A DNA stretch of 47,247 nucleotides. Source: Gemmatimonadaceae bacterium. GTDB lineage: Bacteria; Gemmatimonadota; Gemmatimonadetes; Gemmatimonadales; Gemmatimonadaceae. The notes below the pieces were generated by a model that worked only from the letters and a program-made list of their open reading frames with translations, searched no databases and was not told where the DNA came from. This document shows, in pieces, positions 19,078-27,020 of the stretch (the stretch's first letter is position 1; the number at the start of each line of letters is the position of its first letter). A program made the position numbers and the translations under genes. The stretch spans positions 1 to 47,247 of the forward strand of contig JADGQV010000004.1 of NCBI GenBank assembly GCA_017881465.1, written 5' to 3'.

Positions 19078-20774
19078 CCCGTGCCTCCGCGAATCGCGCG
19101 GCTGACGGCGTTTCTGACGATCACATCCTTCTCGCCTGCCGCGCGGTTGAGAGACTCCATTGCTTTTGCACTATTGATCTTGCCCAGAGCCATCGCGGCA
19201 CAGGCGCGCATCTCGGCGTCGTCCTTTTTGCCCATGAATCCTTTGGCGTTGAGCAGACCGTCGAGGAGGGTGACCCCCGCATCGCCACAGAGGAGGCCAT
19301 ACGCCTCGAAGAAGGCCATCTTCTCCGTCAGATTGCTATCCCGCAGCTCCTTCCCCTTGATCACCGCCTCGATTCGCGGCGACGCCGCCCTGGCGTTGCG
19401 AGCGCCGAGCGCGCGCACGGCGACGATGCGTACCTCGCGGTCCTCGTCGATCAGCGCGCGCTCGAGCATCTGCATTGCGCCGGCCGACCCGATTTCCGTG
19501 AGCGCGGTCACGGCGGCGACGCGCATGTCGGACTCTCCGACGGTGAGCATCTTTCCGAGCGCTGGTACCGCCGCGGGCGACTTGAGCGCAGCCGCACGGC
19601 GGATCGCCTCGAGGACAACTGCTTCGTCGTCCGACCCGATGAGACGAATGAGCTCCGCGCTGTTGCTGCTGGCCAGGCGACCGGCGGCGACCTCGAGCAG
19701 CATCTTGAGCGAAGGATTGTTGCTGCGTCCGATCCAGCCGAGAATTGTCTCGAGCGCACGGGGCTGGAGAATTCCGAACAGCTCATCCAGCTCGTGCTGG
19801 GGGGCGCGAAGGGGCGAATCTTCGAGCGCCTGAAGGAGCTGCCCCAGCGGCTTGGGATCGCTCATCAGCTCGCCGAGCTGCATGAGACGATTCTTCTGCG
19901 TCTCCAGCACCTCGGGCGCGCGGTTCGCGGTTACTCCTGCTTCGCGCAGGAGGTATGCGGCGTTTCGATACTGCGCGGTGGAGAGGAGAATGAGGAGGAA
20001 ATAGTCGAGCAGTCCGCAGATCTCCTCGCGCACTGTCGGGTCCTTCTGGTTCTCGAATGTGTCCAGGAGCGATGCGATTACGGACGGCCGCAAATCGGTG
20101 GAAAATTCCCGCTTGATCTCGCCCTGCAGATATTCGACTTCGTGGTCGTCGAGGAAATAGAGGGTCGCGTCGAACTCGTCCATGCTGGCGATCGAGGACT
20201 GGGTCGATTCGAGACCAGCCTCAGCCTGCGCCGGCGAGAGAATCTTTTCCTTTTGCTCCGCCCGCTCCATGGATTCGACGCCGGGGCCGCCATCCTGCGT
20301 GAGATCGACGTATCGGTACTGCAGCGTCACGAACTCGCGCTCCCACATCAGCGTGAGGAGGTCGTCGTCGTCATCTGTCGCCTTTCTAACGCGCTGCAGG
20401 AGGTTGAAGAACACGCCAAGCTCTTCCTGCTCGAACCCCTTGAGCATCTTCAGCTCGCGAACGCCATCTTTGTAGAGGAGCCACGCGATGTTGTCGCTGG
20501 TCCGCTCCTCCTCGTCGAGAACCACGCGGCCTTCCCACTCGAGGCGTGTCTCGACCACCTGCAGGTCGATCTCGTCGGTGTGCACCCAGAGCGCGGCGAA
20601 CGATTCCCTGACAGCTTCGAGAGAGCGCGCGTGCATCGGATTGTTCGGCAGATAGAGCTGATGCGCGCGAACGGCCTTGACGAAGGCCTTGAGCAGGTCG
20701 GTGACGTAGACAATCGGGAACGAAGGCTCACTGAGCTCGCGTTCCTCGGTCTTTGGTGGAACCGACGTTGTCAT
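19074..20774 (-). CDS. HEAT-repeat protein with N-terminal domain shared with HD-GYP neighbour
   Basis: A 566-residue cytoplasmic protein without a recognised enzyme motif. Residues about 27-130 ([20 protein letters not shown] ... [13 protein letters not shown]) align in position and pattern with the start of the adjacent HD-GYP protein. The second half is helical repeats of the HEAT/PBS-lyase type. Examples are [52 protein letters not shown] and [18 protein letters not shown]. Such repeats are usually protein scaffolds. It overlaps trpB (ATGA) and the HD-GYP gene (GTGA) by 4 bases each. I infer a scaffold or regulatory partner of the HD-GYP protein. Confidence 0.8.
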   Translation of the reverse strand: MTTSVPPKTEERELSEPSFPIVYVTDLLKAFVKAVRAHQLYLPNNPMHARSLEAVRESFAALWVHTDEIDLQVVETRLEWEGRVVLDEEERTSDNIAWLLYKDGVRELKMLKGFEQEELGVFFNLLQRVRKATDDDDDLLTLMWEREFVTLQYRYVDLTQDGGPGVESMERAEQKEKILSPAQAEAGLESTQSSIASMDEFDATLYFLDDHEVEYLQGEIKREFSTDLRPSVIASLLDTFENQKDPTVREEICGLLDYFLLILLSTAQYRNAAYLLREAGVTANRAPEVLETQKNRLMQLGELMSDPKPLGQLLQALEDSPLRAPQHELDELFGILQPRALETILGWIGRSNNPSLKMLLEVAAGRLASSNSAELIRLIGSDDEAVVLEAIRRAAALKSPAAVPALGKMLTVGESDMRVAAVTALTEIGSAGAMQMLERALIDEDREVRIVAVRALGARNARAASPRIEAVIKGKELRDSNLTEKMAFFEAYGLLCGDAGVTLLDGLLNAKGFMGKKDDAEMRACAAMALGKINSAKAMESLNRAAGEKDVIVRNAVSRAIRGGTG

Positions 20775-21955
20775 GCGGGAAGAAGTCCCATTTCAGTTAT
20801 CTGCGCGAGATCCTTGTCGCCCCGACCGCTGATGCAGATAAGCACCGCGTCGTCCTTTTTCCACCGTTCTCTCTCTTTGACGACCCAGGCGACCGCGTGT
20901 GACGTTTCCAGGGCGGGGATGATTCCCTCGAGCCGGCTGAGGATTCCGAGCCCCTCGACTGCTTCGTCGTCGGTGACGGAGACGTAGAGCGCGCGACCTG
21001 TCTCCTTGAGGTAGGAGTGCTCGGGCCCCACTCCAGGGTAATCGAGCCCCGCTGAGATCGAGTGCGCGGGATGGACCTGGCCGCTCTCATCCTGTAGCAG
21101 ATAGCTGAGCGAGCCGTGGAGGACGCCCGGAACTCCACGCTGGAGGGAGGCGGAATGCTCGCCCGTATCGAGACCCTTTCCGGCCGCTTCGACTCCTACC
21201 AGCTCCACTGCCCGGTCTGGCACGAAGGCGTGGAATATTCCCATTGCGTTGGATCCGCCGCCTACGCACGCCACTACGCTGGAAGGTGCACGACCGGCCG
21301 TCTCGAGCATTTGAGCTTTTGCCTCCCGCCCGATGACTGATTGGAAATCACGAACCATTCGAGGGTACGGTGCCGGACCAACGACCGAGCCAATGATGTA
21401 GTAGCTGTCATTGACGTTCGTGACCCAGTCGCGAATCGCTTCGCTGGTCGCGTCCTTGAGAGTCCGCGTTCCGGAAAGGACGGGGACGACTTTCGCTCCC
21501 ATGAGCCGCATGCGATAGACGTTGAGCTGCTGCCGTCGCATGTCCTCTTCGCCCATGTAGACCGTGCAATCGAGGCCGAACCGCGCGCACACCGTCGCCG
21601 TCGCCACTCCGTGCTGGCCCGCGCCCGTTTCCGCGATGATGCGTCGCTTGCCCATCCGCTGCGCCAGCAGCGCCTGCGCAAGTGCGCTGTTGATCTTGTG
21701 CGCACCGGTGTGATTCAGATCCTCGCGCTTGAGATACACGTCGCACCCCACCGCGTGGGACAGTCGCGGAGCGGTGCTGAGCGGAGATGGACGCCCAACG
21801 TATTCCTTGAGAAGGCGGTCCAGCTCACGCTGGAACTCCGGGTCGCGGATCGCCTGGTCGAACGCGGCATCCAGCTCGTCGAGCGCGGGAATCAGCGTCT
21901 CGGGCACGTACCGGCCGCCGAACGCGCCGAAACGGTGGAGGGTGTCCGTCGCCAC
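20771..21955 (-). CDS. trpB: Tryptophan synthase beta chain
   Basis: A 394-residue PLP enzyme condensing indole with serine. The N-terminus [20 protein letters not shown], the PLP lysine motif [15 protein letters not shown] and [10 protein letters not shown] are all typical of TrpB1. The phosphate loop is [13 protein letters not shown]. Starts with GTG at 21955, one base after the trpF stop. Its usual partner trpA is not adjacent but lies 3.1 kb downstream, after the HEAT and HD-GYP genes. Confidence 0.97.
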   Translation of the reverse strand: MATDTLHRFGAFGGRYVPETLIPALDELDAAFDQAIRDPEFQRELDRLLKEYVGRPSPLSTAPRLSHAVGCDVYLKREDLNHTGAHKINSALAQALLAQRMGKRRIIAETGAGQHGVATATVCARFGLDCTVYMGEEDMRRQQLNVYRMRLMGAKVVPVLSGTRTLKDATSEAIRDWVTNVNDSYYIIGSVVGPAPYPRMVRDFQSVIGREAKAQMLETAGRAPSSVVACVGGGSNAMGIFHAFVPDRAVELVGVEAAGKGLDTGEHSASLQRGVPGVLHGSLSYLLQDESGQVHPAHSISAGLDYPGVGPEHSYLKETGRALYVSVTDDEAVEGLGILSRLEGIIPALETSHAVAWVVKERERWKKDDAVLICISGRGDKDLAQITEMGLLPA

Positions 21956-21956
21956 G

Positions 21957-22607
21957 CTAGCGGGGACGGATTCCGGTGGCGGCGGTGTAAAAATCCCGCA
22001 TCAGCCACGGATCCTTGATGCCGGGTGCGCTCTCGACGCCCGAGGAAACATCGACGACATCGGGAGCGAGCGTCCTGATCGCGCTGACGACATTGTATGG
22101 GCTCAGTCCTCCCGCGAGCACGACCGCGCAGCTTCCTCTATCGAGGGCGAGATCCACCGCCAGATCGTTCCATGGGAGAGCGTGTCCGGTGCCGCCAAGG
22201 CGCGAGCCGGTCCTCGCATCCAGAACAATTGCGTCCGCGTTATCGAAGAGCAGCTCGGCGTACGCCGGAATATGCGATCCCGCGATTCTGATCGCCGCCC
22301 AGATCTCGCCGCGAAATTTGCCCCTGATCGCCACCACTTCCGAGGTCGTTGGATCGGCGTGGAGCTGCACGATGTCCAGGTGCGCCTCCTCGGAAGCGCG
22401 TTCGATTTCTTCGGGCTCATTCGTGCCGAACACGCCGACGCGCTTGACCCCAGTGCCCGCGGCGTCGAGGATCTTGCGACCCTGAGCTGGCGAGACGCGG
22501 CGAGGGCCGTCCGCGAAGACGACTCCGATGTAGCTCGCTCCAATCTCTGCGGCGAGCGCGGCGTCGTCGGGGCGCGTCATGCCGCAGAACTTAACCTTTG
22601 CGAGCAC
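21957..22607 (-). CDS. trpF: Phosphoribosylanthranilate isomerase
   Basis: A 216-residue TIM-barrel isomerase of tryptophan synthesis. The general-base cysteine is in [12 protein letters not shown] and the general-acid aspartate in [10 protein letters not shown]. The phosphate-binding ends [12 protein letters not shown] and [14 protein letters not shown] are seen. I start it at the GTG at 22607 ([10 protein letters not shown]), which overlaps the trpC 3' end by 17 bases. The track start at 22694 adds an arginine-rich shadow from inside trpC. Normal length, separate from trpC (not the fused E. coli form). Confidence 0.95.
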   Translation of the reverse strand: MLAKVKFCGMTRPDDAALAAEIGASYIGVVFADGPRRVSPAQGRKILDAAGTGVKRVGVFGTNEPEEIERASEEAHLDIVQLHADPTTSEVVAIRGKFRGEIWAAIRIAGSHIPAYAELLFDNADAIVLDARTGSRLGGTGHALPWNDLAVDLALDRGSCAVVLAGGLSPYNVVSAIRTLAPDVVDVSSGVESAPGIKDPWLMRDFYTAATGIRPR

Positions 22608-23454
22608 CGCCAGTCCGAGCAACGTCCGTGAGAGCGCGCGCTGCCGCTTCGGGATCGCGCGCGCCCGACAGCTCCGAGCCGACGAGAACCGCATCGGCGC
22701 CCGCGTCAGCGAAGCGCTTCACGTCCGCCGCTGATTTCACTCCACTCTCCGCGATCGCGAGCACGCCGCGCGGAATGAGCGGCAGGATTCTGAGCGACGT
22801 CCCGGCATCGATCTCGAGCGTCTCCAGATTTCTGTTGTTGACTCCAATCAGGCTGGCATTCAGGGAGAGCGCGAGATCGAGCTCTCGCTCGTCGCGGACT
22901 TCCACCAGAATCTCGAGCGCCACATCAGCCCCCGCGGTCATCAGATCCTTGAGACGCCCGGGAGGCACGGCGCGCGCGATGACGAGCGCGGCCGAGGCGC
23001 CAAGTACCCTCGCCTCGAGAATCTGCGACACCTCCACGTGAAAATCCTTCTTGAGCAGAGGAAGCGCGACTGACTTTCGTGCGAGGACAAGATCATCGGC
23101 CGAGCCGCCGAATCTGGTGGGCTCGGTGAGGACGGATATCGCGGCCGCGCCGCCCGCCTCGTAGGCCCTTACCTGCCGAGCGAGATCGAGACCTGGATTG
23201 ATGGCGCCCCTGGATGGCGAGGACCGCTTCACTTCCGCGATCACGCCAACCCGCCGACCCTGGAGCGCGTCGCGGAATGATGGGACGTTGCCGGCACGGC
23301 GCGCCATGCGCTCGAGCTCAGCCGCGCGAGGAGCCAGAGTTGCGGCCCGAGCGCGTGCTTCGTCCGTCAACTCACCGAGGGTGCCTGTCGGCGGTGTCCA
23401 GCCAGAAAAAGCTTGCGCTTCGGTCGATCTTCGGCTAACGTAGGAATTCGGCAA
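22591..23454 (-). CDS. trpC: Indole-3-glycerol phosphate synthase
   Basis: A TIM-barrel enzyme closing the indole ring. Signatures are IAEVKRSSPSRGAINPG, LPLLKKDFHVEVSQI with the catalytic lysine, LEILVEVRDE and IGVNNRNLETLEID. The start is uncertain because no ATG or GTG lies just before the conserved TGTLGELTDEARARAATL region. I use the TTG at 23454 (287 residues); a TTG at 23370 would give 259 residues but cut conserved helix alpha0. The track start at 23646 lies inside lexA. It is the first gene of the trpC-to-LytR_C chain and is divergent from lexA, so the two share an upstream region. Confidence 0.92.
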   Translation of the reverse strand: MPNSYVSRRSTEAQAFSGWTPPTGTLGELTDEARARAATLAPRAAELERMARRAGNVPSFRDALQGRRVGVIAEVKRSSPSRGAINPGLDLARQVRAYEAGGAAAISVLTEPTRFGGSADDLVLARKSVALPLLKKDFHVEVSQILEARVLGASAALVIARAVPPGRLKDLMTAGADVALEILVEVRDERELDLALSLNASLIGVNNRNLETLEIDAGTSLRILPLIPRGVLAIAESGVKSAADVKRFADAGADAVLVGSELSGARDPEAAARALTDVARTGGARKG

Positions 23455-23472
23455 ATGTTCGGTGGGATCGGC

Positions 23473-23482
23473 GGACCGGTCC
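23473..23482. promoter_or_regulatory. Perfect palindrome GGACCGGTCC in the lexA-trpC divergent region
   Basis: The 10-base inverted repeat GGACCGGTCC is centred about 35 bases upstream of the lexA ATG, in the short divergent region with trpC. Its place suits an operator for either gene. It does not match the LexA boxes I know from Proteobacteria or Firmicutes. A nearby sequence, CGGCAAATGTTCGG, has one GTTCG half site like the Firmicutes-type box, but its other half is poor. A short GC palindrome can occur by chance in this genome, so this is a candidate only. Confidence 0.3.
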
Positions 23483-23511
23483 TTTCTCAAAACCAGCCGC
23501 GGAATAAGGAT

Positions 23512-24120
23512 ATGTCGCTCACAAAACGCCAACGGGAGATTCTGACCTACCTCGCCACCTACTCCGAAGAGCACGGCTACGCGCCAAGCTTCGAGGAGAT
23601 CGCGACGGAGTTTAACTATAACTCCCTCGCGACGGTGCACGAACATCTCACGAATCTCGAGCGCAAGGGCTACATCAAGCGCGCCTACAACGAGAGTCGC
23701 GGCATCGAGCTGATTCCGTCAGAGATATTTCCTCGGGCTACAACCCTGCAGCTGCTTGGAACGGTCGCGGCAGGCATGCCGATCGAAGCCATCCAGATGC
23801 CCGAGACCATAGGTGTCCCTGAGGACCTCGTCCGTCGCAGCGGAAACCACTATGTGCTCCGGGTTCGGGGTAACTCGATGATCGATGAGCAGATCCGCGA
23901 CGGGGACTTCGTCATCGTCAACGAGAAGCACACCGCCGACAATGGAGAGATGGTCATCGCCCTCATCGACGGTACGTCCGCCACCGTCAAGAAGTTCTAT
24001 CGCGAGCGGGACGGGCGAATCCGGCTTCAGCCCGCGAACGAAACGATGAACCCCATCTACGTTCACGAGAACGACATTTCGATCCAGGGAATCGTCGTGG
24101 GTGTGCTGAGAAGGTTCTAG
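23512..24120 (+). CDS. lexA: LexA repressor (SOS regulator, S24 family)
   Basis: A 202-residue LexA. The N-terminal winged helix is TKRQREILTYLATYSEEHGYAPS followed by ATVHEHLTNLERKGYIKR. The self-cleavage site Ala-Gly lies in LLGTVAAGMPIEA. The catalytic serine is in RGNSMIDEQI and the lysine in SATVKKFY. Start is the ATG at 23512, preceded by AAGGA; the track start at 23413 would add about 33 non-family residues. It is a single plus-strand gene placed between trpD and trpC, convergent with trpD (11-base gap) and divergent from trpC. It probably represses itself and DNA-damage genes elsewhere. Confidence 0.96.
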   Translation: MSLTKRQREILTYLATYSEEHGYAPSFEEIATEFNYNSLATVHEHLTNLERKGYIKRAYNESRGIELIPSEIFPRATTLQLLGTVAAGMPIEAIQMPETIGVPEDLVRRSGNHYVLRVRGNSMIDEQIRDGDFVIVNEKHTADNGEMVIALIDGTSATVKKFYRERDGRIRLQPANETMNPIYVHENDISIQGIVVGVLRRF

Positions 24121-24131
24121 AGATAAAGCGT

Positions 24132-25187
24132 CTAAGTGGCGCTCTTTGCGGGTCTTGTGTAGGCACGTCTCAAGCGCTCCAGAACTGATTTCGCCTCCCC
24201 GGAGTCGATCGCTTTTGCCGCCGCGCCGACTCCTTCTCCGTACGACTTGACCCGGCCGCTCACGTAAATCGCCGCGGCGGCGTTGAGCACGATTGCCGCG
24301 CGCGCGCCCTTGGGTCCCCCGCCGTCCAGGACCTTCTCTATGATCCGCGCGTTCTCGCTCGGCCCGCTTCCAGCCAGATCTTCTCGCGCGATCTTTTTGA
24401 ATCCGTGCTCCTCGGGATTGATCGTCCAGCGAGTCGTTGAGCCATCCCGGACCTCGATCACATGGGTTGGCCCGAGGGGAGAGACCTCATCGAGTCCCGG
24501 CTCGCCGTGTACGACCAGCGCATGAGTCGTCCCGAGCGCGGACAACGCCCCCGCCAGAAGCGGCGCCCTCTCGAGATCGGAGACTCCGACAACCTGCCGT
24601 CCCGCCCGCGCCGGGTTTGCCAGCGGACCGACGATGTTCATCACCGTGGGAATGGCGAGCTCGCGCCTGACCGGGCCCACGTGTCTCATGGCGGGGTGCA
24701 TGAGAGGCGCGAACATGAACACGATTCCGGCCTCCCTGAGGGCTCGCTCCATCACGGGAACCGTTACCTCAATGGGGACTCCCAGGGCTTCGAGCACATC
24801 GGCGCTGCCGCAGCGTGAAGTGAACGACCGATTTCCGTGCTTGGCGATGCGGACCCCGGCGCCAGCCGCCACGATCGCAGCCGCCGTCGAGATATTGAAC
24901 GTCGAGATGGCGCCACCGCCGGTGCCACAGGTATCCACGAGCGCATCGGGATCGTCGACGGCGATTGAGATCATGGCCGATCTCAGCGCTCTCACCACTC
25001 CCGCCACGATCTCCGGACTTTCCCCCGTGGCGCGAAGCGCCGACAGAAGAGCGGCGACCTGCACCGCCGTCGCCTGGCCCTGCATGACGATGTTGAACGC
25101 CGCTTCCGCGTCCTTGGCAGTGAGAAGCTCATGGAAGGCGAGCTTCTGAATAGCGCCCTGGAGCGCGTTCGGGGGCGGGGCGCTCAT
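24132..25187 (-). CDS. trpD: Anthranilate phosphoribosyltransferase
   Basis: A 351-residue enzyme adding phosphoribosyl to anthranilate. The PRPP-binding motif is VDTCGTGGGAISTFNIST. KHGNRSFTSRCGSADVLEALG follows, then FMFAPLMHPAMRHVGPVRRELAIPTVMNIVGPLANPA. I choose the ATG at 25187, ten bases after the stop of the GAF gene; the track start at 25232 lies inside that gene. It is separated from trpC by the opposite-strand lexA gene. No trpE/trpG is visible. Not fused with TrpG. Confidence 0.95.
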   Translation of the reverse strand: MSAPPPNALQGAIQKLAFHELLTAKDAEAAFNIVMQGQATAVQVAALLSALRATGESPEIVAGVVRALRSAMISIAVDDPDALVDTCGTGGGAISTFNISTAAAIVAAGAGVRIAKHGNRSFTSRCGSADVLEALGVPIEVTVPVMERALREAGIVFMFAPLMHPAMRHVGPVRRELAIPTVMNIVGPLANPARAGRQVVGVSDLERAPLLAGALSALGTTHALVVHGEPGLDEVSPLGPTHVIEVRDGSTTRWTINPEEHGFKKIAREDLAGSGPSENARIIEKVLDGGGPKGARAAIVLNAAAAIYVSGRVKSYGEGVGAAAKAIDSGEAKSVLERLRRAYTRPAKSAT

Positions 25188-25197
25188 TGTGTCGGAC

Positions 25198-26112
25198 TTA
25201 CAGCGAAGAGGCTTGTTCTCTCGATGCGACAATCTGGAGCACTTCCTCGATCACCTTGCGCGAGTCGTGACCCGCCATCGCCTCGCGGAGCGTCTGCTCT
25301 ACCCGGTAGATGATGTTGCTCTGGGTCTGCAGCGCTTCTCCCTGTGCGTGCAGCTGCACGTGAGCCTTCTCCAGCTTGGTCACCGCGACGCGAACCTGAT
25401 CCTCAACCGCCGACAATCTCTGCGCCGTCGCTCTCGCTTCGACCGCGGCCACCTCGATCGCACGCTTCAGCTGTGTAACGCGAATGGTGTCGCCGGTTCC
25501 CTTCCCGTTCAGGGCGGCCTGCGCTTCGGAGAGCTTGTGCTGGAGCTCCGCTACCGCTCGCGCGTGCTCATCGTTGAGCGAGCGAGTGAGATCTTCCAGG
25601 GCGCGGACGGCTTCCTCGCGCGCGCGCCGCTCCGCCAGCCGCGCGAACGCGAGAGCGAAAAGGTCCACCGCTGGAGCGACTTTTTCCGACAGCCTGTGGC
25701 CGAAGCGCGTCTTGGGCTCCGAGAGGGAAAGCACTCCTGAGAGCTCTCCGTCAACCAGCAGTCCGCGCAACAGCAGCACGCCCGCCTCTGGATTTGCTCC
25801 GACGCCGAGCAGCTTCTGGTAGTCGCCGGACTCACCGCCCAGATCGGCAAACTGCCGTCCCGCCATGAGCGAGCGGCGTATTGCGGTGGGAAGATGATCG
25901 AGCGCGACCTCTATCTGCGCGGTTCGCATTCCTTCGTGCGCCGGCACCAGCCGCTCCGACAGGAGCTCGCGCTTGGCGTCATAGACGAACAGCGCGACGT
26001 GCCCATTGCGGTCGTGCTCAGAGATATCCTGGGCGAGCGCGTTCAATGCTTCCGCCACGTTTGCGACGGAAGAGAGCACGGTTGATAGGGCGGCGAGGGT
26101 TCGAGGTGCCAT
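25198..26112 (-). CDS. GAF-domain protein with C-terminal coiled coil
   Basis: A 304-residue protein. Residues about 15-165 have the look of a GAF sensory domain (VANVAEALNALAQDIS, VALFVYDAKRELLSE, GVLLLRGLLVDGELSGVLSLSEP). From about 165 to 285 it is heptad-rich, charged and helical (ARLAERRAREEAVRALEDL ... AVEDQVRVAVTKLEKAHVQL), predicting a long coiled coil. There is no histidine-kinase, GGDEF or HD output domain, no signal peptide and no membrane helix. It lies directly upstream of trpD and probably shares its transcript. It could be a scaffold or sensor lacking its own output. The start ATG at 26112 has no clear ribosome site. Function unknown. Confidence 0.75.
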   Translation of the reverse strand: MAPRTLAALSTVLSSVANVAEALNALAQDISEHDRNGHVALFVYDAKRELLSERLVPAHEGMRTAQIEVALDHLPTAIRRSLMAGRQFADLGGESGDYQKLLGVGANPEAGVLLLRGLLVDGELSGVLSLSEPKTRFGHRLSEKVAPAVDLFALAFARLAERRAREEAVRALEDLTRSLNDEHARAVAELQHKLSEAQAALNGKGTGDTIRVTQLKRAIEVAAVEARATAQRLSAVEDQVRVAVTKLEKAHVQLHAQGEALQTQSNIIYRVEQTLREAMAGHDSRKVIEEVLQIVASREQASSL

Positions 26113-26209
26113 CGTGCGAAATCAGGAGTAGAGCGCGGGCGTGCGGGAGGCCGTTCCACATTGACGAGCCGGCAGGCGAAAGTCAATCATCATCAATGGG
26201 TTACGTTCC
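26113..26209. other. Divergent intergenic region between GAF gene and truA
   Basis: With the promoter that follows it, this 131-base space is the largest non-coding gap of the window. It separates the minus-strand GAF-trpD unit from the plus-strand truA-to-flippase chain. On the minus strand a TTGACT lies at 26186-26181, but the hexamer 17 bases further (CAATGT) is a poor -10, so the GAF promoter is uncertain. No hairpin or riboswitch-like fold was recognised by eye. Confidence 0.4.
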
Positions 26210-26237
26210 TTGACAGTGAGTCTTCGGGGGCTAATTT
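26210..26237 (+). promoter_or_regulatory. Sigma-70-like promoter of the truA-pur chain
   Basis: A perfect -35 TTGACA (26210-26215) is followed after a 16-base spacer by TAATTT (26232-26237), a good -10. The expected transcription start, about 7 bases past the -10, falls on the A of the truA ATG at 26244. No Shine-Dalgarno sequence lies between, so the messenger may be leaderless. The promoter probably drives some or all of the 15 closely packed plus-strand genes. Confidence 0.7.
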
Positions 26238-26243
26238 CACGCG

Positions 26244-27020
26244 ATGCTGTCGCGTTCCGTGCAACTCGTGTTGCACTTCGATGGCGCGGGCTTTTCCGGC
26301 TGGCAGCGGCAGCCCAACGAGCGGACGGTTCAGGGTGAACTCGAGGCGGCGGTGTCCCGGCTGTGCGGAACACCCATCGCGGTCGTGGGCGCCGGGCGGA
26401 CAGATGCGGGAGTACACGCGCGCGGGCAGGCCGCGGGATTGCGCGTGCCTGACAAATGGAGCGCGCTCGCTCTCCGACGATCGATGAACGCCATTCTTCC
26501 GGACGATGTATGGATTGCGGCAGCCTTCGAAATGCGTGATGAGTTTCACCCGCGTTACAGCGCGGTCTCGCGCAGCTACAGCTATTACATAGGCACAGAC
26601 GATCTCGCATCCTCGCCGTTTCGGCGGGACCGGGAGCTGGTCTGGAAAAAACCGCTTGATTTCGGCCGTCTCTCGCAAGCGGCGCGGTCCATCGAGGGCG
26701 AGCACTGCTTTCGCGCCTTCGCGGTCAAAGGTACGGCGCCGGAAAACGACGATCACAGGTGCACGGTATCGCGCGCGGCCTGGCGCGAGCGTGAAGGCGG
26801 ACTGGCTTTCGACATTGAGGCCGATCGCTTTCTCCATCATATGGTGCGTTTTCTCGTCGGCACGATGCTCGACATTGGCGAAGGTCGCCGCGACGTGGCC
26901 GTGATCGAGCAGCTGCTCGCTCAGGACGATAACAGCCAGGTCTCTCAGCCTGCCCCGCCGCACGCTCTCTTTCTGGAGCGAGTGGACTATCCGAACGACC
27001 TTTACCTGAGAACCGAATGA
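26244..27020 (+). CDS. truA: tRNA pseudouridine(38-40) synthase TruA
   Basis: A 258-residue pseudouridine synthase modifying the anticodon arm of tRNAs. The start LQLHFDGAGFSGWQRQPNERTVQGELE-type region is seen as QLVLHFDGAGFSGWQRQP. The catalytic aspartate is in VGAGRTDAGVHARGQ. SRSYSYYIG and RFLHHMVRFLVGTMLDIGEGR complete the family pattern. It is the first gene after the promoter at 26210-26237 and has no Shine-Dalgarno sequence. Its stop overlaps the next start (ATGA). Confidence 0.95.
   Translation: MLSRSVQLVLHFDGAGFSGWQRQPNERTVQGELEAAVSRLCGTPIAVVGAGRTDAGVHARGQAAGLRVPDKWSALALRRSMNAILPDDVWIAAAFEMRDEFHPRYSAVSRSYSYYIGTDDLASSPFRRDRELVWKKPLDFGRLSQAARSIEGEHCFRAFAVKGTAPENDDHRCTVSRAAWREREGGLAFDIEADRFLHHMVRFLVGTMLDIGEGRRDVAVIEQLLAQDDNSQVSQPAPPHALFLERVDYPNDLYLRTE

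Noticed and set aside
18172-20987. Two long plus-strand ORFs (553 and 652 aa) opposite the HD-GYP and HEAT genes
   Set aside because: They overlap each other and the real minus-strand genes, and their composition is typical of antisense reading.
23440-23460. CGGCAAATGTTCGG as a LexA box
   Set aside because: Only one half matches GTTCG; the opposite half does not match GAAC, so I did not list it as a feature.
24121-24131. Terminator between lexA and trpD
   Set aside because: Only 11 bases separate the convergent stops and no stem with a T-run is visible.
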